Positions 37,569-47,338 are shown, counted from the first letter of the stretch. The stretch is DNA of 64,000 nucleotides from JBBSBL01 sp963735885 (GCA_963735885.1 CAVTMP010000004.1:682001-746000), one strand, 5' to 3'. Notes: generated from the letters alone by a model not told the origin. Translations and numbers: made by a program.

Positions 37569-39236
37569 TCAGCGACGCCGCAGGCGACCGGAGACGAGCT
37601 CCCGCACCTGGAGGGCCTCGGGCACCCGGAGCACGAGCACGACGGCGGTGTACGCGGCGGCGCCCGCGGCCAGCGCGGCGCCGACGGAGACGATCTCCGC
37701 TCCCAGCGCCTGCCCGAGCGCCGCGTCGAGGCCGCGCCAGACGCCGTAGGCCACGCCGCCGAGCAGCGCCGCCGCCAGCAGCATCGGGATCGCCGCGGCC
37801 AACGTCCGCCGCCCGTCGATCCGTCCGATCTGCCGGCGCAGCGCCCACGCCTGCCCGGCGGTCATGGCGATGCTCCCCACCGCGGTCCCGATCACCGGCC
37901 CGGCGATGCCGAGCGGGCCGTAGAGCGCGAGGCTCACGACGACGTTGACCACGAGGCTGCCGAGCGCGAGCAGGGTCGGCTCCCAGGGCCGTTGCAGCGA
38001 GAAGAACGTGCGCGTCAGCAGGAGGTTGGCGCCCGCGAAGGGCAGGCTGAAGGAGAACCAGAAGAGCGCGGTGGACACCTGCTCGGTCGAGGCCGCGCCG
38101 AAGGCGCCGCGCTGGTAGACGAGGCGGGTGATCGGCGTGGCCAGCGCGATCGTGCACGCGGCCGCGGGGATGAGGAAGAGGCAGATCTGGCGCAGCCCGT
38201 TGCCCATCGTCCCGCGCAGGCCGTCGATGTCCCCGCGGGCGACGAGACGGCTGAGCGTCGGGAAGAGCACGGTGGCCAGGGCGACGCTGAAGACGCCCTG
38301 GGGCAGCATGTAGATCCGGAAGGCGGCGTCGATCGCGCGCGGCGCCTGGTCGGAGATCAGCGAGCCGAGCACCGAGTTGACGAGCAGGTCGAAGTTGATG
38401 ATCCCCAGGCCGATCGTCACCGGCAGCATGAGCCGCGCGACCCGCAGCAGCCGCGGGTCGCGCCAGTCCACCGCCCAGGTGAACCGGAAGCCCACGCGCG
38501 GGAGCATCGGCACGGACATCGCGAGCTGCACGACCGTCGCGATCAGCACGCCGATCGCGTAGGCGTAGATCTGGTTCTGGCCCTCGAACGCCGGCTTCAG
38601 CACGACGAGGCCGACGATGATCACGACGTTCCAGACGACCGGGGCGATCGCCGGCACGGTGAAGTGCTCGTAGGAGTGGAGGATGCCCACGACGAGGCCG
38701 TTGAGCCCGAGGAGCACGACGATCGGGAAGAGCACCTGCGAGAGCCCGACCGTGAGGTCGGTCAGCTCGGCGGAGAACTCGTCGCCGACGAACAGGGGCA
38801 TGACGAGCGGGGCCGCGACGATGAACGCGGCCGTGATCGCGCCGAGCCCGGCGAGGATCAGGACGAAGAGCGTCGAGGCCAGGCGGAACGCCTCGCGCTT
38901 GCGGCCCTGCTCGAGCATCTCGGTGAAGACCGGGACGAAGGCCGCCGAGAGCGCGGCGTCGGCGACGAGGCTGCGCACGAGGTTCGGGACCTGGAAGGCG
39001 ATCGTGAACGCCGAGAAGGGCCCGCTGGTCCCGAAGTAGCTCGAGGCGACGACCTCGCGGACGAGGCCGGCGACGCGCGAGGCCCCGGTGGCCAGGGCGA
39101 ACACGCCGGTGTTGCGGGCGATCCGCCGGCGCGGCGGGACGGCCCCGCCGGCCCCGGCGGACCCGGTCGCGACCGCCTCGCCGGGGCCCGCGGCGGACGC
39201 GGCGGGACGGGGTGAGGCGGGGTTCTCGGCCGGCAC
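37569..39236 (-). CDS. murJ: lipid II flippase MurJ
   Basis: A 555-residue integral membrane protein with fourteen hydrophobic segments that moves lipid II to the outer face for peptidoglycan synthesis. ASRVAGLVREVVASSYFG in TM1 and the RAIDAAFRIYMLPQGVFSVALATVLFP region are hallmark MurJ/MviN segments with the conserved Arg residues. The N-terminal 35 residues are Ala/Gly/Pro-rich and variable. The GTG at 39236 lies 7 bases after a TACTAT box that overlaps the rpsT promoter. No kinase-like C-terminal extension as in mycobacterial MviN is present. Confidence 0.95.
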   Translation of the reverse strand: MPAENPASPRPAASAAGPGEAVATGSAGAGGAVPPRRRIARNTGVFALATGASRVAGLVREVVASSYFGTSGPFSAFTIAFQVPNLVRSLVADAALSAAFVPVFTEMLEQGRKREAFRLASTLFVLILAGLGAITAAFIVAAPLVMPLFVGDEFSAELTDLTVGLSQVLFPIVVLLGLNGLVVGILHSYEHFTVPAIAPVVWNVVIIVGLVVLKPAFEGQNQIYAYAIGVLIATVVQLAMSVPMLPRVGFRFTWAVDWRDPRLLRVARLMLPVTIGLGIINFDLLVNSVLGSLISDQAPRAIDAAFRIYMLPQGVFSVALATVLFPTLSRLVARGDIDGLRGTMGNGLRQICLFLIPAAACTIALATPITRLVYQRGAFGAASTEQVSTALFWFSFSLPFAGANLLLTRTFFSLQRPWEPTLLALGSLVVNVVVSLALYGPLGIAGPVIGTAVGSIAMTAGQAWALRRQIGRIDGRRTLAAAIPMLLAAALLGGVAYGVWRGLDAALGQALGAEIVSVGAALAAGAAAYTAVVLVLRVPEALQVRELVSGRLRRR

Positions 39237-39244
39237 CGGCGCGC

Positions 39245-39251
39245 TATAGTA
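39245..39251. promoter_or_regulatory. overlapping divergent -10-like boxes, murJ and rpsT
   Basis: TATAGTA carries TATAGT on the plus strand (39245-39250, 39 bases before rpsT) and TACTAT on the minus strand (39251-39246, 7 bases before the murJ GTG). Both fit the -10 consensus well, and they cannot be used at the same moment. No -35 TTGACA is evident on either side. Confidence 0.5.
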
Positions 39252-39289
39252 CGCCGCCGCCGCGGCCCTGCCCGCGGCGACGCGCTGTC

Positions 39290-39556
39290 ATGGCCAACAT
39301 CCACTCCCAGAAGAAGCGCAACCTCCGCTCCGAGCGCGAGCGACGGGAGAACCGCTGGTACACCTCGCGGGTGCGGACGTACTTCCACCGGCTCGAGACG
39401 GCGGTGGCCGGAGGCGACGACGCCGCGGCCGATGCGGAGCACCGCGCGCTGGTCAGCACCATCGACAAGGCCGTGAAGTCGGGCGCGCTGCACCGCAACA
39501 CCGGCGCCCGCAAGAAGCGCCGCGCGGCGCGCGTGCGGCGCGGCAGCACGGCCTAG
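39290..39556 (+). CDS. rpsT: 30S ribosomal protein S20
   Basis: An 88-residue, very basic helical protein that binds 16S rRNA. MANIHSQKKR at the start and DKAVKSGALHRNTGARKKRR near the end are standard S20. The ATG 39290 start is chosen because a longer upstream reading adds a low-complexity extension not found in S20. It is transcribed alone, divergent from murJ and convergent with holA, as in many bacteria where rpsT and holA are neighbours. Confidence 0.97.
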   Translation: MANIHSQKKRNLRSERERRENRWYTSRVRTYFHRLETAVAGGDDAAADAEHRALVSTIDKAVKSGALHRNTGARKKRRAARVRRGSTA

Positions 39557-39586
39557 CGCCCACTCGCGGCGCCCCGGCGCACGCGA

Positions 39587-39680
39587 GAGCTCGCCGCGCG
39601 AGCTGCGCGCCGCGGGCGCGCCGCGCGAGCCGCGCACCATGGGCGCGCCGCGCGAGCCGCGCACCGCGGACGCACCGCGC
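39587..39680. repeat. 27-bp GC-rich tandem repeat between rpsT and holA
   Basis: Two near-identical 27-base units occupy 39614-39640 and 39641-39667 (core GCGCGCCGCGCGAGCCGCGC), with a degenerate copy before (39587-39613) and a partial one after. The array fills the space between two convergent genes. Each unit is self-complementary enough to fold, so it may act in bidirectional termination, but no T-tract follows. Confidence 0.6.
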
Positions 39681-40658
39681 TCACCGCGTCGCCGTGATCG
39701 CGGCGACCGCACGCACCGCGGCGGTGTCCTCGCTGCCCGACGGCCCGCCTCCGCGGGAGGCGACCTCGAGGTCCGCGACGAGGCCCAGCGCGCGGCGCAG
39801 CCCGGCGGCGTCGGTGCCCTGGACGTCGCGCACCAGGCGCTCGGCGGCCCTGGCGGGCATGCGCAGGCCGGGCTTCACGGCCGCGGGCGCCTCCCCGGCC
39901 TCGAGGCGCTCCGCCACCTCGACGGCGAGGCGCAGCCGCCCGGTCACCATCCGGGTGAGTCCCGAGAGGCGCTCGCCCCGGGCCCGCAGCTCGAGCCAGG
40001 TGGTGGCGGCGAGCGCCGCATCCCGCCCGACGAGGGCGTCGGCCAGCGTCCACGCCCTGCGCTCGGCCGAGGCCGCGGCCCGCGCCTCGACGTGGGCGAC
40101 CTCGATCCGCACGCCGGGACCGAGCTCGAGGGCGAGCTTCTCGACCTCGCGCAGCAGCCGCTGCTGGCGCTCCCCGACGACCCGCACGAGGGCCTTGGCC
40201 GCGGCGGGATGCACCGCGACGCCGGCCTCGGCGGCGCGCGCGACGACCCACTTCGGCAGCTCCCAGGGCTTGACCGTCCGCTCGGCGCGGACGTCGCCGC
40301 CGGCCGCCTCGACGGCCGCGACGAGCCGCTTCGGCACGGTCGCGCGTCCCTCCTCGCGGCCGAAGAAGGCGATCGTCGTCTCCGGCGGCGGGTCGGCGAG
40401 CACCGCCTCGAGCGGTCCGAGGTCCGCGTCCTTCCAGCGCTCGACGCCGTCGACGATGACGAAGCGCCGGCCGATCGCGAGGCTCATCGCGCAGAGCGCC
40501 GCCACGGCGTCCTCGACCGTGGCCTCCTCGCCCTCGAGCAGCTCCAGCCCCGCGGTGCCGCTGCCGCCCTCGGCGACGGCCCGCAGCCGGGATCGCCGCT
40601 CGGCGATCCGGCCGTGGTCGTCGCCGTGGATGAGGTAGGCGGGCTTGAAGGGCGGCAC
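39681..40658 (-). CDS. holA: DNA polymerase III subunit delta
   Basis: A 325-residue clamp-loader subunit that opens the beta sliding clamp. AYLIHGDDHGRIAER at the N-terminus, a FVIVDGVERWK strand, and the C-terminal helical part with WTLADALVGRD and LTRMVTGRLRLAVEV match the HolA plan, including a degenerate, non-hydrolysing P-loop region. The GTG start at 40658 is 6 bases after a TACACT box. It follows comEC, the usual neighbour. Confidence 0.92.
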   Translation of the reverse strand: MPPFKPAYLIHGDDHGRIAERRSRLRAVAEGGSGTAGLELLEGEEATVEDAVAALCAMSLAIGRRFVIVDGVERWKDADLGPLEAVLADPPPETTIAFFGREEGRATVPKRLVAAVEAAGGDVRAERTVKPWELPKWVVARAAEAGVAVHPAAAKALVRVVGERQQRLLREVEKLALELGPGVRIEVAHVEARAAASAERRAWTLADALVGRDAALAATTWLELRARGERLSGLTRMVTGRLRLAVEVAERLEAGEAPAAVKPGLRMPARAAERLVRDVQGTDAAGLRRALGLVADLEVASRGGGPSGSEDTAAVRAVAAITATR

Positions 40659-40664
40659 GGAGCG

Positions 40665-40670
40665 AGTGTA
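40665..40670 (-). promoter_or_regulatory. -10-like box TACACT before holA
   Basis: TACACT on the minus strand ends 6 bases before the GTG at 40658, giving leaderless spacing and independent transcription from comEC. Confidence 0.4.
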
Positions 40671-40724
40671 GATCCGGGGTCGGGCGTGGCGCTCGTCGCG
40701 GCGGCTCGACGCGCGGCGCCTCGC

Positions 40725-43026
40725 TCATCGCGCCGCCTCGACCCGCAGCGCCTCGCGGCCGTCGGCGAGCACCCGCACCGTGCCGTCCCGATCGGTTCGC
40801 AGCACCCGCGGCACCGCCCGCAGGGCGGCGAGCGCCTGCGCGGCCGGATGGCCGTAGGGGTTGTGGCGACCGACCTCGATGACCGCCAGCCGCGGATGGA
40901 TCCGGGCCACGAGCGCCCCGAGGCCCGGGTCGGCGCTGCCGTGGTGGGCGACCTTGAGCACCGCCACCGGCGGCAGGTCGAGCGGCGCGGTCACCGGCGA
41001 CTCGGCGTCGGCCGTGAGCAGCACGCCGACGGGTCCGGCGCGGGCGACGGCGACCACGGCGCGCAGGTTCGGATCGCCGGCCGGGTCCGGCGCGGCGCCG
41101 GGCGGGGGCCAGAGCACGCGGAGCGCCAGGCGGCCGGCCCGGAGAAGCTGCCCGCCCGCGGCCGCGACCACGCGCACGCCGCGGGCGGCGGCGACGGCGC
41201 CGATCTCGGCCCGGTCCGCCCCACCCGCGCCGGCGCCGCCGTCGAGCAGCAGCCCCACCCGGTGGCCGCGCAGCACGGCCGGCACGCCGCCCTCGTGGTC
41301 GGCCTGGGCGTGGGTGATGACGAGCGCGTCGAGGCGGGTGACCCCGGCCTCGCGCAGCCGGGCGAGGATCGGGCCCTCGCGCGGGCCGGCATCGACCAGC
41401 ACGGCGCGGTCGCGGTCCTGCAGGAGGGTGGCGTCGCCCTGGCCCGACGTCGAGGAAGGAGACCGCCGGCACCGCCGGAGGGCTCGGCGAGCCGCCGACC
41501 GCGCGGCGGGCCAGTCCGGCCGCCACCAGCACGGCGGCCAGCGCGGCGACCGCGAGCGCCGGCGACGGGACCCGGCCTCCGACCGCCACGCGGAGCCGTC
41601 GTGCCGGAGCGGTCCGTGACAGCCGCCGGGCGAGGAGCGCCAACGCCACGCCCGCTCCCAGCGCCGCGAGGAAGGCGGGCGCTCCCACGTGCACCTCGGC
41701 CGACGGCACCGAGCCCGCCGCGTGCGCCAGCCACTCGAGGTAGCCGAGCGGCGGGCCGGCGAGGGCGGCGATCGCGCCCGCGGCCCCGGGCGCCACCTGG
41801 CCGACGGCCGCGGCCGCCAGCCCGAGCCACATGACCGGCGCCACCGCGGGCGCCGCGAGCAGGTTCGCCGGGATCGCGACGAGCGAGACGCGCGCGAAGT
41901 GCAGCGCGATCAGCGGCGCCGTGGCCAGGCTCGCGGCGAGCGTGACGGCGGCCGCCTCGGCCAGCGGCCGCGGCAGCCGTCGCGCCGGCGCCGAGTCCCG
42001 CAGGCGCGGCACGGCGAGGAGGATCGCGAGGACCGCCGCGAAGGACATCTGCCAGCCCGGGTCGCGGGCCGCGCGCGGGTCGAGGGCGAGCGTCGCGGCG
42101 GCCGCGAGGCCGAGCGCGTACCAGCGCGAGGCCGGCCGGCCGGCGATCGCGGCGACGATCCCGGCGGCGCCCATGATCCCCGCGCGCTGGATCGCCGGGC
42201 CGGCACCGGCCAGCGGGACGTAGATCGCCACGAGCCCCAGGAGCACGACCAGCCGGGCGCGCAGCCCCAGGCCGGCGAGGGCCAGCAGCGGCGCCGCCAG
42301 CGCGCACAGCAGGACGACGTTCTGGCCCGAGGCGGCCACGAGGTGGCTGAGGCCGGCCCGCCGGAAGTCGAGGCGCACCTCCGGCGTGAGCGCCTCGTCC
42401 TCGCCGAGCGCCATGCCGCGGAGCAGGGCCGCCTCGCGGGCGGGCGGGCCGGCGGCGAGCGCCGCGTCGGCCCGGAGGCGGAGGCGATCGACGAGCCCGT
42501 CGAGCCCGCCCCGGCGCCGGCCGTCCCAGCGCAGCGCGGCGACGAGCAGGACGGCGTGCGCCCGGCGCTGACGGGCGAGGAGATCGGTGGATCGTGGCCG
42601 GGCGAGCCGCCCCGTGGCCTCCGCGAGCGCGCCGACCGGCGGAACCCGGGTGCGCCGCCACGGCGGGATGGTGAGCAGGACGCGCTCCCCGGTTCCCGGG
42701 CCCGAGGCGAGCCGCGCCGCCAGCCGGCGGCCGAAGCGCCCGGGACGCGGCGCCTCGAGCACCTCGAGCTCGACCGCGCCGACGTGCCCGAGGCGCGGCC
42801 CGAGCGCCGTGCGGTCGAGCGCCGCGAGGCGACGCTCGGCACCGCCCGCGCCGCCGATGAGCGCCACCGCGCAGATCAGCGCGGCCGCCGGCCGCCCGCC
42901 GAGGAGCGCGACGGCGAGGGCTGTTCCGAGCACGACCGGCGGCGGCGGCGCGATCCCGCCGAGCAGCAGCCCGGCCACGAGGGAGCCGAGGGCGAGGTGG
43001 CGCGGACGCTCCCGCAGGGCCGCCAC
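40725..43026 (-). CDS. comEC: ComEC/Rec2 DNA-uptake channel protein (frameshifted as given)
   Basis: About 767 residues after repair of one indel. The first frame has N-terminal TM helices, a soluble DUF4131-like part, and the multi-TM competence domain with FRRAGLSHLVAASGQN. It reaches VSFLDVGQG-like sequence, where an extra base near 41441-41442 shifts the frame. The next frame supplies the metallo-beta-lactamase-like domain with VITHAQADHEGG and HHGSADPG. ComEC forms the membrane channel for transforming DNA, and the C-terminal domain is thought to be a nuclease. comEA lies 26 bases upstream. Pilus genes are not in the window, so competence is only suggested. Confidence 0.87.
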
Positions 43027-43052
43027 GCCCGCGGCCAGGCGCTCCGATGCCC

Positions 43053-43712
43053 CTACGGCGACACCTGCGGACGCAGCGCCGCCAGCTTCTTCGCTCCGAT
43101 GCCGGGGATGCGGTCGAGCTCGTCGACCGAGCCGAAGCCGCCGTGCGCGACGCGGTAGGCGACGATCTTCTGCGCCGTGGTCGGGCCGACGCCGTCGAGC
43201 CCGTCGAGCTGCTCGGCCGTCGCCGAGCTCAGGCTCAGCGGCCCGGCGGGCGCCGAGGCGCCGGCCGCCGGCCCGGCCCCGCCGCTCGCGCCCGCCCCGG
43301 ACGTGCCGCCCGCCGCCCCACCGGCGCCGGCCGCCGCACCGGCGGCGGCCGGCCCCCGCACGGGGACGACGACCTGGACGCCGTCGGCCAGCTTCGCCGC
43401 GAGATCGACCCCGTTCTCGTTCGCCCGCGACGTGGCGCCGCCGGCGCGGCCGACGGCGTCGACGACCCGCGCGCCCGCGCGGAGCCGGTAGACGCCGGGT
43501 CGCCGCACCGCGCCGGCGACGTGGACGACGACCGGCCCGCCGCCGCCGGCGCCCAGGCGCACGCGCTCGCCCGCCGGCGGGCCGCCCGGCCGGCCCGCGA
43601 CGGTCCCGGGCGCGGCGCCGCCACCCTCGCCGAGCCAGCGGGCCCCGAGGAACACGACGGCGATCGCGGCGGCCGCGTAGACCAGGAGCACGGGCCGCGA
43701 GATCTCGGACAT
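43053..43712 (-). CDS. comEA: ComEA-like helix-hairpin-helix DNA-binding protein
   Basis: A 219-residue protein with one N-terminal membrane anchor (residues 7-24), an SLBB domain (VVVHVAGAVRRPGVYRL) and an Ala/Gly/Pro linker. The C-terminal double helix-hairpin-helix reads LDGLDGVGPTTAQKIVAYR and LDRIPGIGAKKLAAL. ComEA binds double-stranded DNA outside the membrane and passes it to ComEC, which is the next gene. A TAGCCT box lies 9 bases before the ATG and probably drives both. Confidence 0.93.
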   Translation of the reverse strand: MSEISRPVLLVYAAAAIAVVFLGARWLGEGGGAAPGTVAGRPGGPPAGERVRLGAGGGGPVVVHVAGAVRRPGVYRLRAGARVVDAVGRAGGATSRANENGVDLAAKLADGVQVVVPVRGPAAAGAAAGAGGAAGGTSGAGASGGAGPAAGASAPAGPLSLSSATAEQLDGLDGVGPTTAQKIVAYRVAHGGFGSVDELDRIPGIGAKKLAALRPQVSP

Positions 43713-43721
43713 CGCGGCGCG

Positions 43722-43727
43722 AGGCTA
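43722..43727 (-). promoter_or_regulatory. -10-like box TAGCCT before comEA
   Basis: TAGCCT on the minus strand ends 9 bases before the ATG at 43712, giving an almost leaderless comEA-comEC transcript. Confidence 0.3.
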
Positions 43728-43811
43728 GGACGCCGCACGTGACGGATCAGCACGCGGCGGTGACGATTCGGCGGCGCGGCGCCGGCGTCAGGAGGTCGGC
43801 GCCGCGACCGG

Positions 43812-46253
43812 CTACCGCACGACGAGGTTCACGAGCTTGCCCGGAACCACGATCTCGCGGATCACCTCGCGGCCGTCGACGTGCGCCCGCACGTTCGGCC
43901 GCTCGCGCGCGAGCGCCCGGAGCTCCGCCTCCGACGCCGCCGCGGGCGCCTGGACGCGGTCGCGCACCTTGCCGTTGACCTGGCAGACGAGCTCGAAGGT
44001 GTCGGACTCCAGCAGCGCCGGGTCCGCGGCCGGCCACGGCTCCTCCCACACACGCCGACCGGTGAGCCGGTCGTAGACCTCCGCGGCGAGGTGGGGCGCG
44101 AAGGGGAACACGAGCGAGGCGGCCGTCGCCGTCGCGAAGCGCAGCGTCTCCGCGGTCACCTCCTCCCGCCGCCGGTAGCAGTCGTTGACGAGCTCCATCA
44201 CGGCGGCGATCGCCGTGTTGAAGGCGAAGCGCCCGCTCATGTCGGCGGTCACCTTCTCGATCGCCCAGTGCGCCTTGCGGGCCAGGGCGAGGTCCGCCTC
44301 GCCCAGATCCTCGGGGAGCTCGGCCGGCTCCGCCCCCGGCTCGGCCTCGGCGCCGAGGCGCCACAGCCGCGCGAGGAAGCGATGCACGCCCTCCACGCCC
44401 TCGTCGGACCAGTCGGCGTCCTGGTCCGGCGGTCCGATGAAGAGGATGTAGCAGCGGGCGGTGTCCGCCCCGTAGCGCTCGACGTAGGTCGCCGGCGAGA
44501 TCACGTTTCCGCGCGACTTGGACATCTTCGCCCCGTCGCGCGTGATCATCCCCTGGGTGAAGAGGCGCTCGAACGGCTCGTCGACGTCGAGCAGCCCCAT
44601 GTCCGCGAACGCCTTCGTGAAGAAGCGCGCGTACATGAGGTGGAGGATCGCGTGCTCGACCCCGCCGATGTACTGGTCGACGCCCATCCAGCGCCCGACG
44701 ATCGCCGGGTCCCATGCCGCGTCGTCGTCGCGCGCGTCGCAGTAGCGCAGGAAGTACCAGGAGGAGTCGACGAAGGTGTCCATCGTGTCGGTCTCCCGCC
44801 GCGCCTCGGCCCCGCACGACGGGCACGTCGTGGCCACCCAGTCCTCGGCGGCGGCCAGCGGCGAGCGGCCCCGGGGCGCGTAGTCCTCGACGTCGGGGAG
44901 CAGGACGGGGAGGTCGGCCTCGGGCACGGGGACGATCCCGCAGGCCTCGCAGTGGACGACCGGGATCGGGCAGCCCCAGTAGCGCTGGCGCGAGATGAGC
45001 CAGTCGCGCAGGCGGTAGTTCACCGAGGCGTGGCCCTTCCCCTCGCGGTCGAGCCACGCGACGATCGCGCCGATCGCCTCGCGGCTGTCCATCCCGTCGA
45101 AGTCGGGGTGGGAGCCCACCAGCGGCCCCTCACCCGCGTAGGGCAGCGCCTCGCCGCCGCCGACGACCCGGCGGATCGGGAGGCCGAACGCCTCGGCGAA
45201 GGCGAAGTCGCGCTCGTCGTGGGCCGGGACCGCCATGATCGCGCCGGTCCCGTACTCCATCAGCACGTAGTCGGCGACGTACATCGGGATCGCCTCGCCG
45301 TTGACCGGGTTGACCACCTCGCGGCCGAGCGGCACGCCCGTCTTCGGCCGGTCGGTCGCGCCGCGATCCTCGCTGGACTCGGTCAGCGCGCGGTTCACGT
45401 ACTCGCGGACGTCGGCCTCGTGCGGCGTCCCGGCCGCGAGCCGCAGCACGTCGGGGTGCTCGGGCGCCATCACGAAGAACGTCGCCCCGAACAGGGTGTC
45501 GGGGCGCGTGGTGAAGACGGGGTAGTCGACGCCGAGCGCCTCGCAGCGGAAGACGACCTCGGCGCCCTCCGAGCGGCCGATCCAGTTGCGCTGCATCGTC
45601 TTCACGTGCTCGGGCCACTCGATCGTGTCGAGGTCGGCGACGAGGCGGTCGGCGTAGTCGGTGATGCGCAGGAACCACTGCTCGAGCTGGCGCGCCTCGA
45701 CCACGGCGCCGCAGCGCTCGCAGCGCCCGTCGACGACCTGCTCGTTGGCCAGGACGGTGGCGTCGTTGGGGCACCACTTCACCGCGGCCTCCCGGCGGTA
45801 CGCCAGGCCGCGCGCCAGGAGCTGGAGGAAGAGCCACTGGGTCCAGCGGTAGTAGCGCGGCTCGTGGGTCCCGAACTCGCGCGACCAGTCGATCGAGATC
45901 CCCCAGGAGCGGAACTCCCGCTGGAAGGAGGCGATCGAGGCGTCGGTCGACTCGCGCGGCGCGACGCCGGTCTTGATCGCGTGGTTCTCGGCGGGGAGGC
46001 CGAACGCGTCGTAGCCCATCGGATGGAGCACGGTGCGGCCGGTGCGGCGGTGGAAGTGGGCGACCGCGTCGCCGACCGAGTAGGTCTTCAGGTGCCCGAT
46101 GTGCGGCTCGCCGCTCGGGTAGGGCAGCATCTCCAGCACGTAGGACTTGCGCGCGGGATCGACGTCGTCGCCCACCTCCCAGGTCCGCTCGCGCGCCCAC
46201 AGCTCCTGCCAGCGTGGCTCGATCGCCGTGGGGTCGTAGCGGGCCTCGGCCAT
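43812..46253 (-). CDS. leuS: leucyl-tRNA synthetase
   Basis: An 813-residue class I aminoacyl-tRNA synthetase charging tRNA-Leu. The HIGH motif is PHIGHLKTYSVGD (near residue 45) and the KMSKS motif AKMSKSRGN (near residue 575). Two zinc-type Cys pairs (CERCG and CEACG with CPSCG) and the editing-domain TTRPDTLFG segment are present. The last 100 residues form the anticodon-binding helices. The ATG at 46253 is chosen since the longer reading upstream overlaps the divergent gene. There is no room for a T-box leader (31 bases to the divergent start). Confidence 0.98.
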   Translation of the reverse strand: MAEARYDPTAIEPRWQELWARERTWEVGDDVDPARKSYVLEMLPYPSGEPHIGHLKTYSVGDAVAHFHRRTGRTVLHPMGYDAFGLPAENHAIKTGVAPRESTDASIASFQREFRSWGISIDWSREFGTHEPRYYRWTQWLFLQLLARGLAYRREAAVKWCPNDATVLANEQVVDGRCERCGAVVEARQLEQWFLRITDYADRLVADLDTIEWPEHVKTMQRNWIGRSEGAEVVFRCEALGVDYPVFTTRPDTLFGATFFVMAPEHPDVLRLAAGTPHEADVREYVNRALTESSEDRGATDRPKTGVPLGREVVNPVNGEAIPMYVADYVLMEYGTGAIMAVPAHDERDFAFAEAFGLPIRRVVGGGEALPYAGEGPLVGSHPDFDGMDSREAIGAIVAWLDREGKGHASVNYRLRDWLISRQRYWGCPIPVVHCEACGIVPVPEADLPVLLPDVEDYAPRGRSPLAAAEDWVATTCPSCGAEARRETDTMDTFVDSSWYFLRYCDARDDDAAWDPAIVGRWMGVDQYIGGVEHAILHLMYARFFTKAFADMGLLDVDEPFERLFTQGMITRDGAKMSKSRGNVISPATYVERYGADTARCYILFIGPPDQDADWSDEGVEGVHRFLARLWRLGAEAEPGAEPAELPEDLGEADLALARKAHWAIEKVTADMSGRFAFNTAIAAVMELVNDCYRRREEVTAETLRFATATAASLVFPFAPHLAAEVYDRLTGRRVWEEPWPAADPALLESDTFELVCQVNGKVRDRVQAPAAASEAELRALARERPNVRAHVDGREVIREIVVPGKLVNLVVR

Positions 46254-46271
46254 GGGCGGTCGGAGGTTACC

Positions 46272-46277
46272 TAGACT
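46272..46277 (+). promoter_or_regulatory. -10-like box TAGACT before the alpha/beta hydrolase
   Basis: TAGACT ends 7 bases before the GTG at 46285, which decides that start and indicates leaderless transcription. Confidence 0.4.
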
Positions 46278-46284
46278 GCCGCGC

Positions 46285-47214
46285 GTGCCCGGAGCGTCAT
46301 TCGCCGTCCGTCGCGCCACGGTGCGGGAGGGCGTGGAGCTCGCGTTCTGGCGCGAGGGCGAGGGGGGTTTCCCGCTGCTGCTCGTCCACGGCTGGCCGGA
46401 GACCAAGCGCATCTGGGCGCGGAACGTCGGCCCGCTCGCCGCGGCCGGGTTCGAGGTCGTCGCGCCGGACCTCCGCGGGTTCGGCGACTCCGGCCTCGCC
46501 CCCGACGGGGCCTACGACCTCGCCGCCCACGCGCGCGACCTCCACGCGCTGATGGCCGGCACGCTCGGCCATGCGGCGTGGGCGGCGTGCGGGGGCGACC
46601 TCGGCGGCGGGGTGATCCAGGACCTCGGCCTGCGGTTCCCGGGCAGCGTCGTCCGCCAGGTGCTGCCCAACACGATCCTGCCGCTGCTGCGCGACGCCTA
46701 CGCCGCCGCCGGGCTGCCGCGGCAGCCGACGCCGGCGGTCCGGATGGCGGGCGACTACTTCCTGCGCCAGGGCCGCGACGCCGACGCGCTCGCCGCCGAG
46801 CTCGACACGCCGGAGCGGCGGACCCGGTACGTCGCGCAGTTCTACGGCTCGCGGCACTGGGCGGCGGTCGGCGCCTTCACAGCGGAGGACGTCGACTACA
46901 TGACCGAGCCGTTCGCCGACGCCGCGCGCCTGCGCGCGGGCTTCGGCAACTACGAGTCGGCCCTGGGGACGATCCCGCTGTCCGAGCGGCCGCGCTTCTT
47001 CGAGCCCAATCCGGTCCCGACGCTCGTCCTCTACGGCCCCGAGGACCACGTGATCCCGCGGGAGTTCCCGGACATGTGCGAGGTCGCCTTCGCCGACCTC
47101 GTCGGCCCGTTCGTCGTCCCCCGCGCCGGCCACTTCCTGCAGTGGGAGCGGGCGGAGCTCCTGAACCGGACGCTGGTGGCGTTCCTCCGGGACCGGCTGC
47201 CCCAGGACGACTGA
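46285..47214 (+). CDS. alpha/beta hydrolase, epoxide hydrolase-like
   Basis: A 309-residue alpha/beta hydrolase. The oxyanion HGWPE motif (near residue 36) and a nucleophile elbow GGDLGGG with Asp rather than Ser place it with epoxide hydrolases and haloalkane dehalogenases. The cap region holds several Tyr, and the charge relay ends with His in RAGHFLQWE near residue 287. The start is GTG 46285. The gene is divergent from leuS and followed by tRNA-Ala. The substrate is unknown. Confidence 0.87.
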   Translation: MPGASFAVRRATVREGVELAFWREGEGGFPLLLVHGWPETKRIWARNVGPLAAAGFEVVAPDLRGFGDSGLAPDGAYDLAAHARDLHALMAGTLGHAAWAACGGDLGGGVIQDLGLRFPGSVVRQVLPNTILPLLRDAYAAAGLPRQPTPAVRMAGDYFLRQGRDADALAAELDTPERRTRYVAQFYGSRHWAAVGAFTAEDVDYMTEPFADAARLRAGFGNYESALGTIPLSERPRFFEPNPVPTLVLYGPEDHVIPREFPDMCEVAFADLVGPFVVPRAGHFLQWERAELLNRTLVAFLRDRLPQDD

Positions 47215-47332
47215 TATCGCCCGGCGTGGCCGGCGATTCCGTCCGGCAGACGAACCAGTGTTCGGGTCATGGACGAGGGTCCTACCTCCATCTGCGGTTG
47301 TCACCTGCTCGCAACAATCAGACCGCGGGCAC

Positions 47333-47338
47333 TAGAAT
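47333..47338 (+). promoter_or_regulatory. -10-like box TAGAAT before tRNA-Ala
   Basis: TAGAAT lies 19 bases upstream of the tRNA 5' end, leaving a short 5' extension for RNase P to remove. A -35 is not clear. Confidence 0.35.

Noticed and set aside
46254..46284. T-box or attenuator upstream of leuS
   Set aside because: Only 31 bases separate leuS from the divergent gene, so there is no room for a structured leader.
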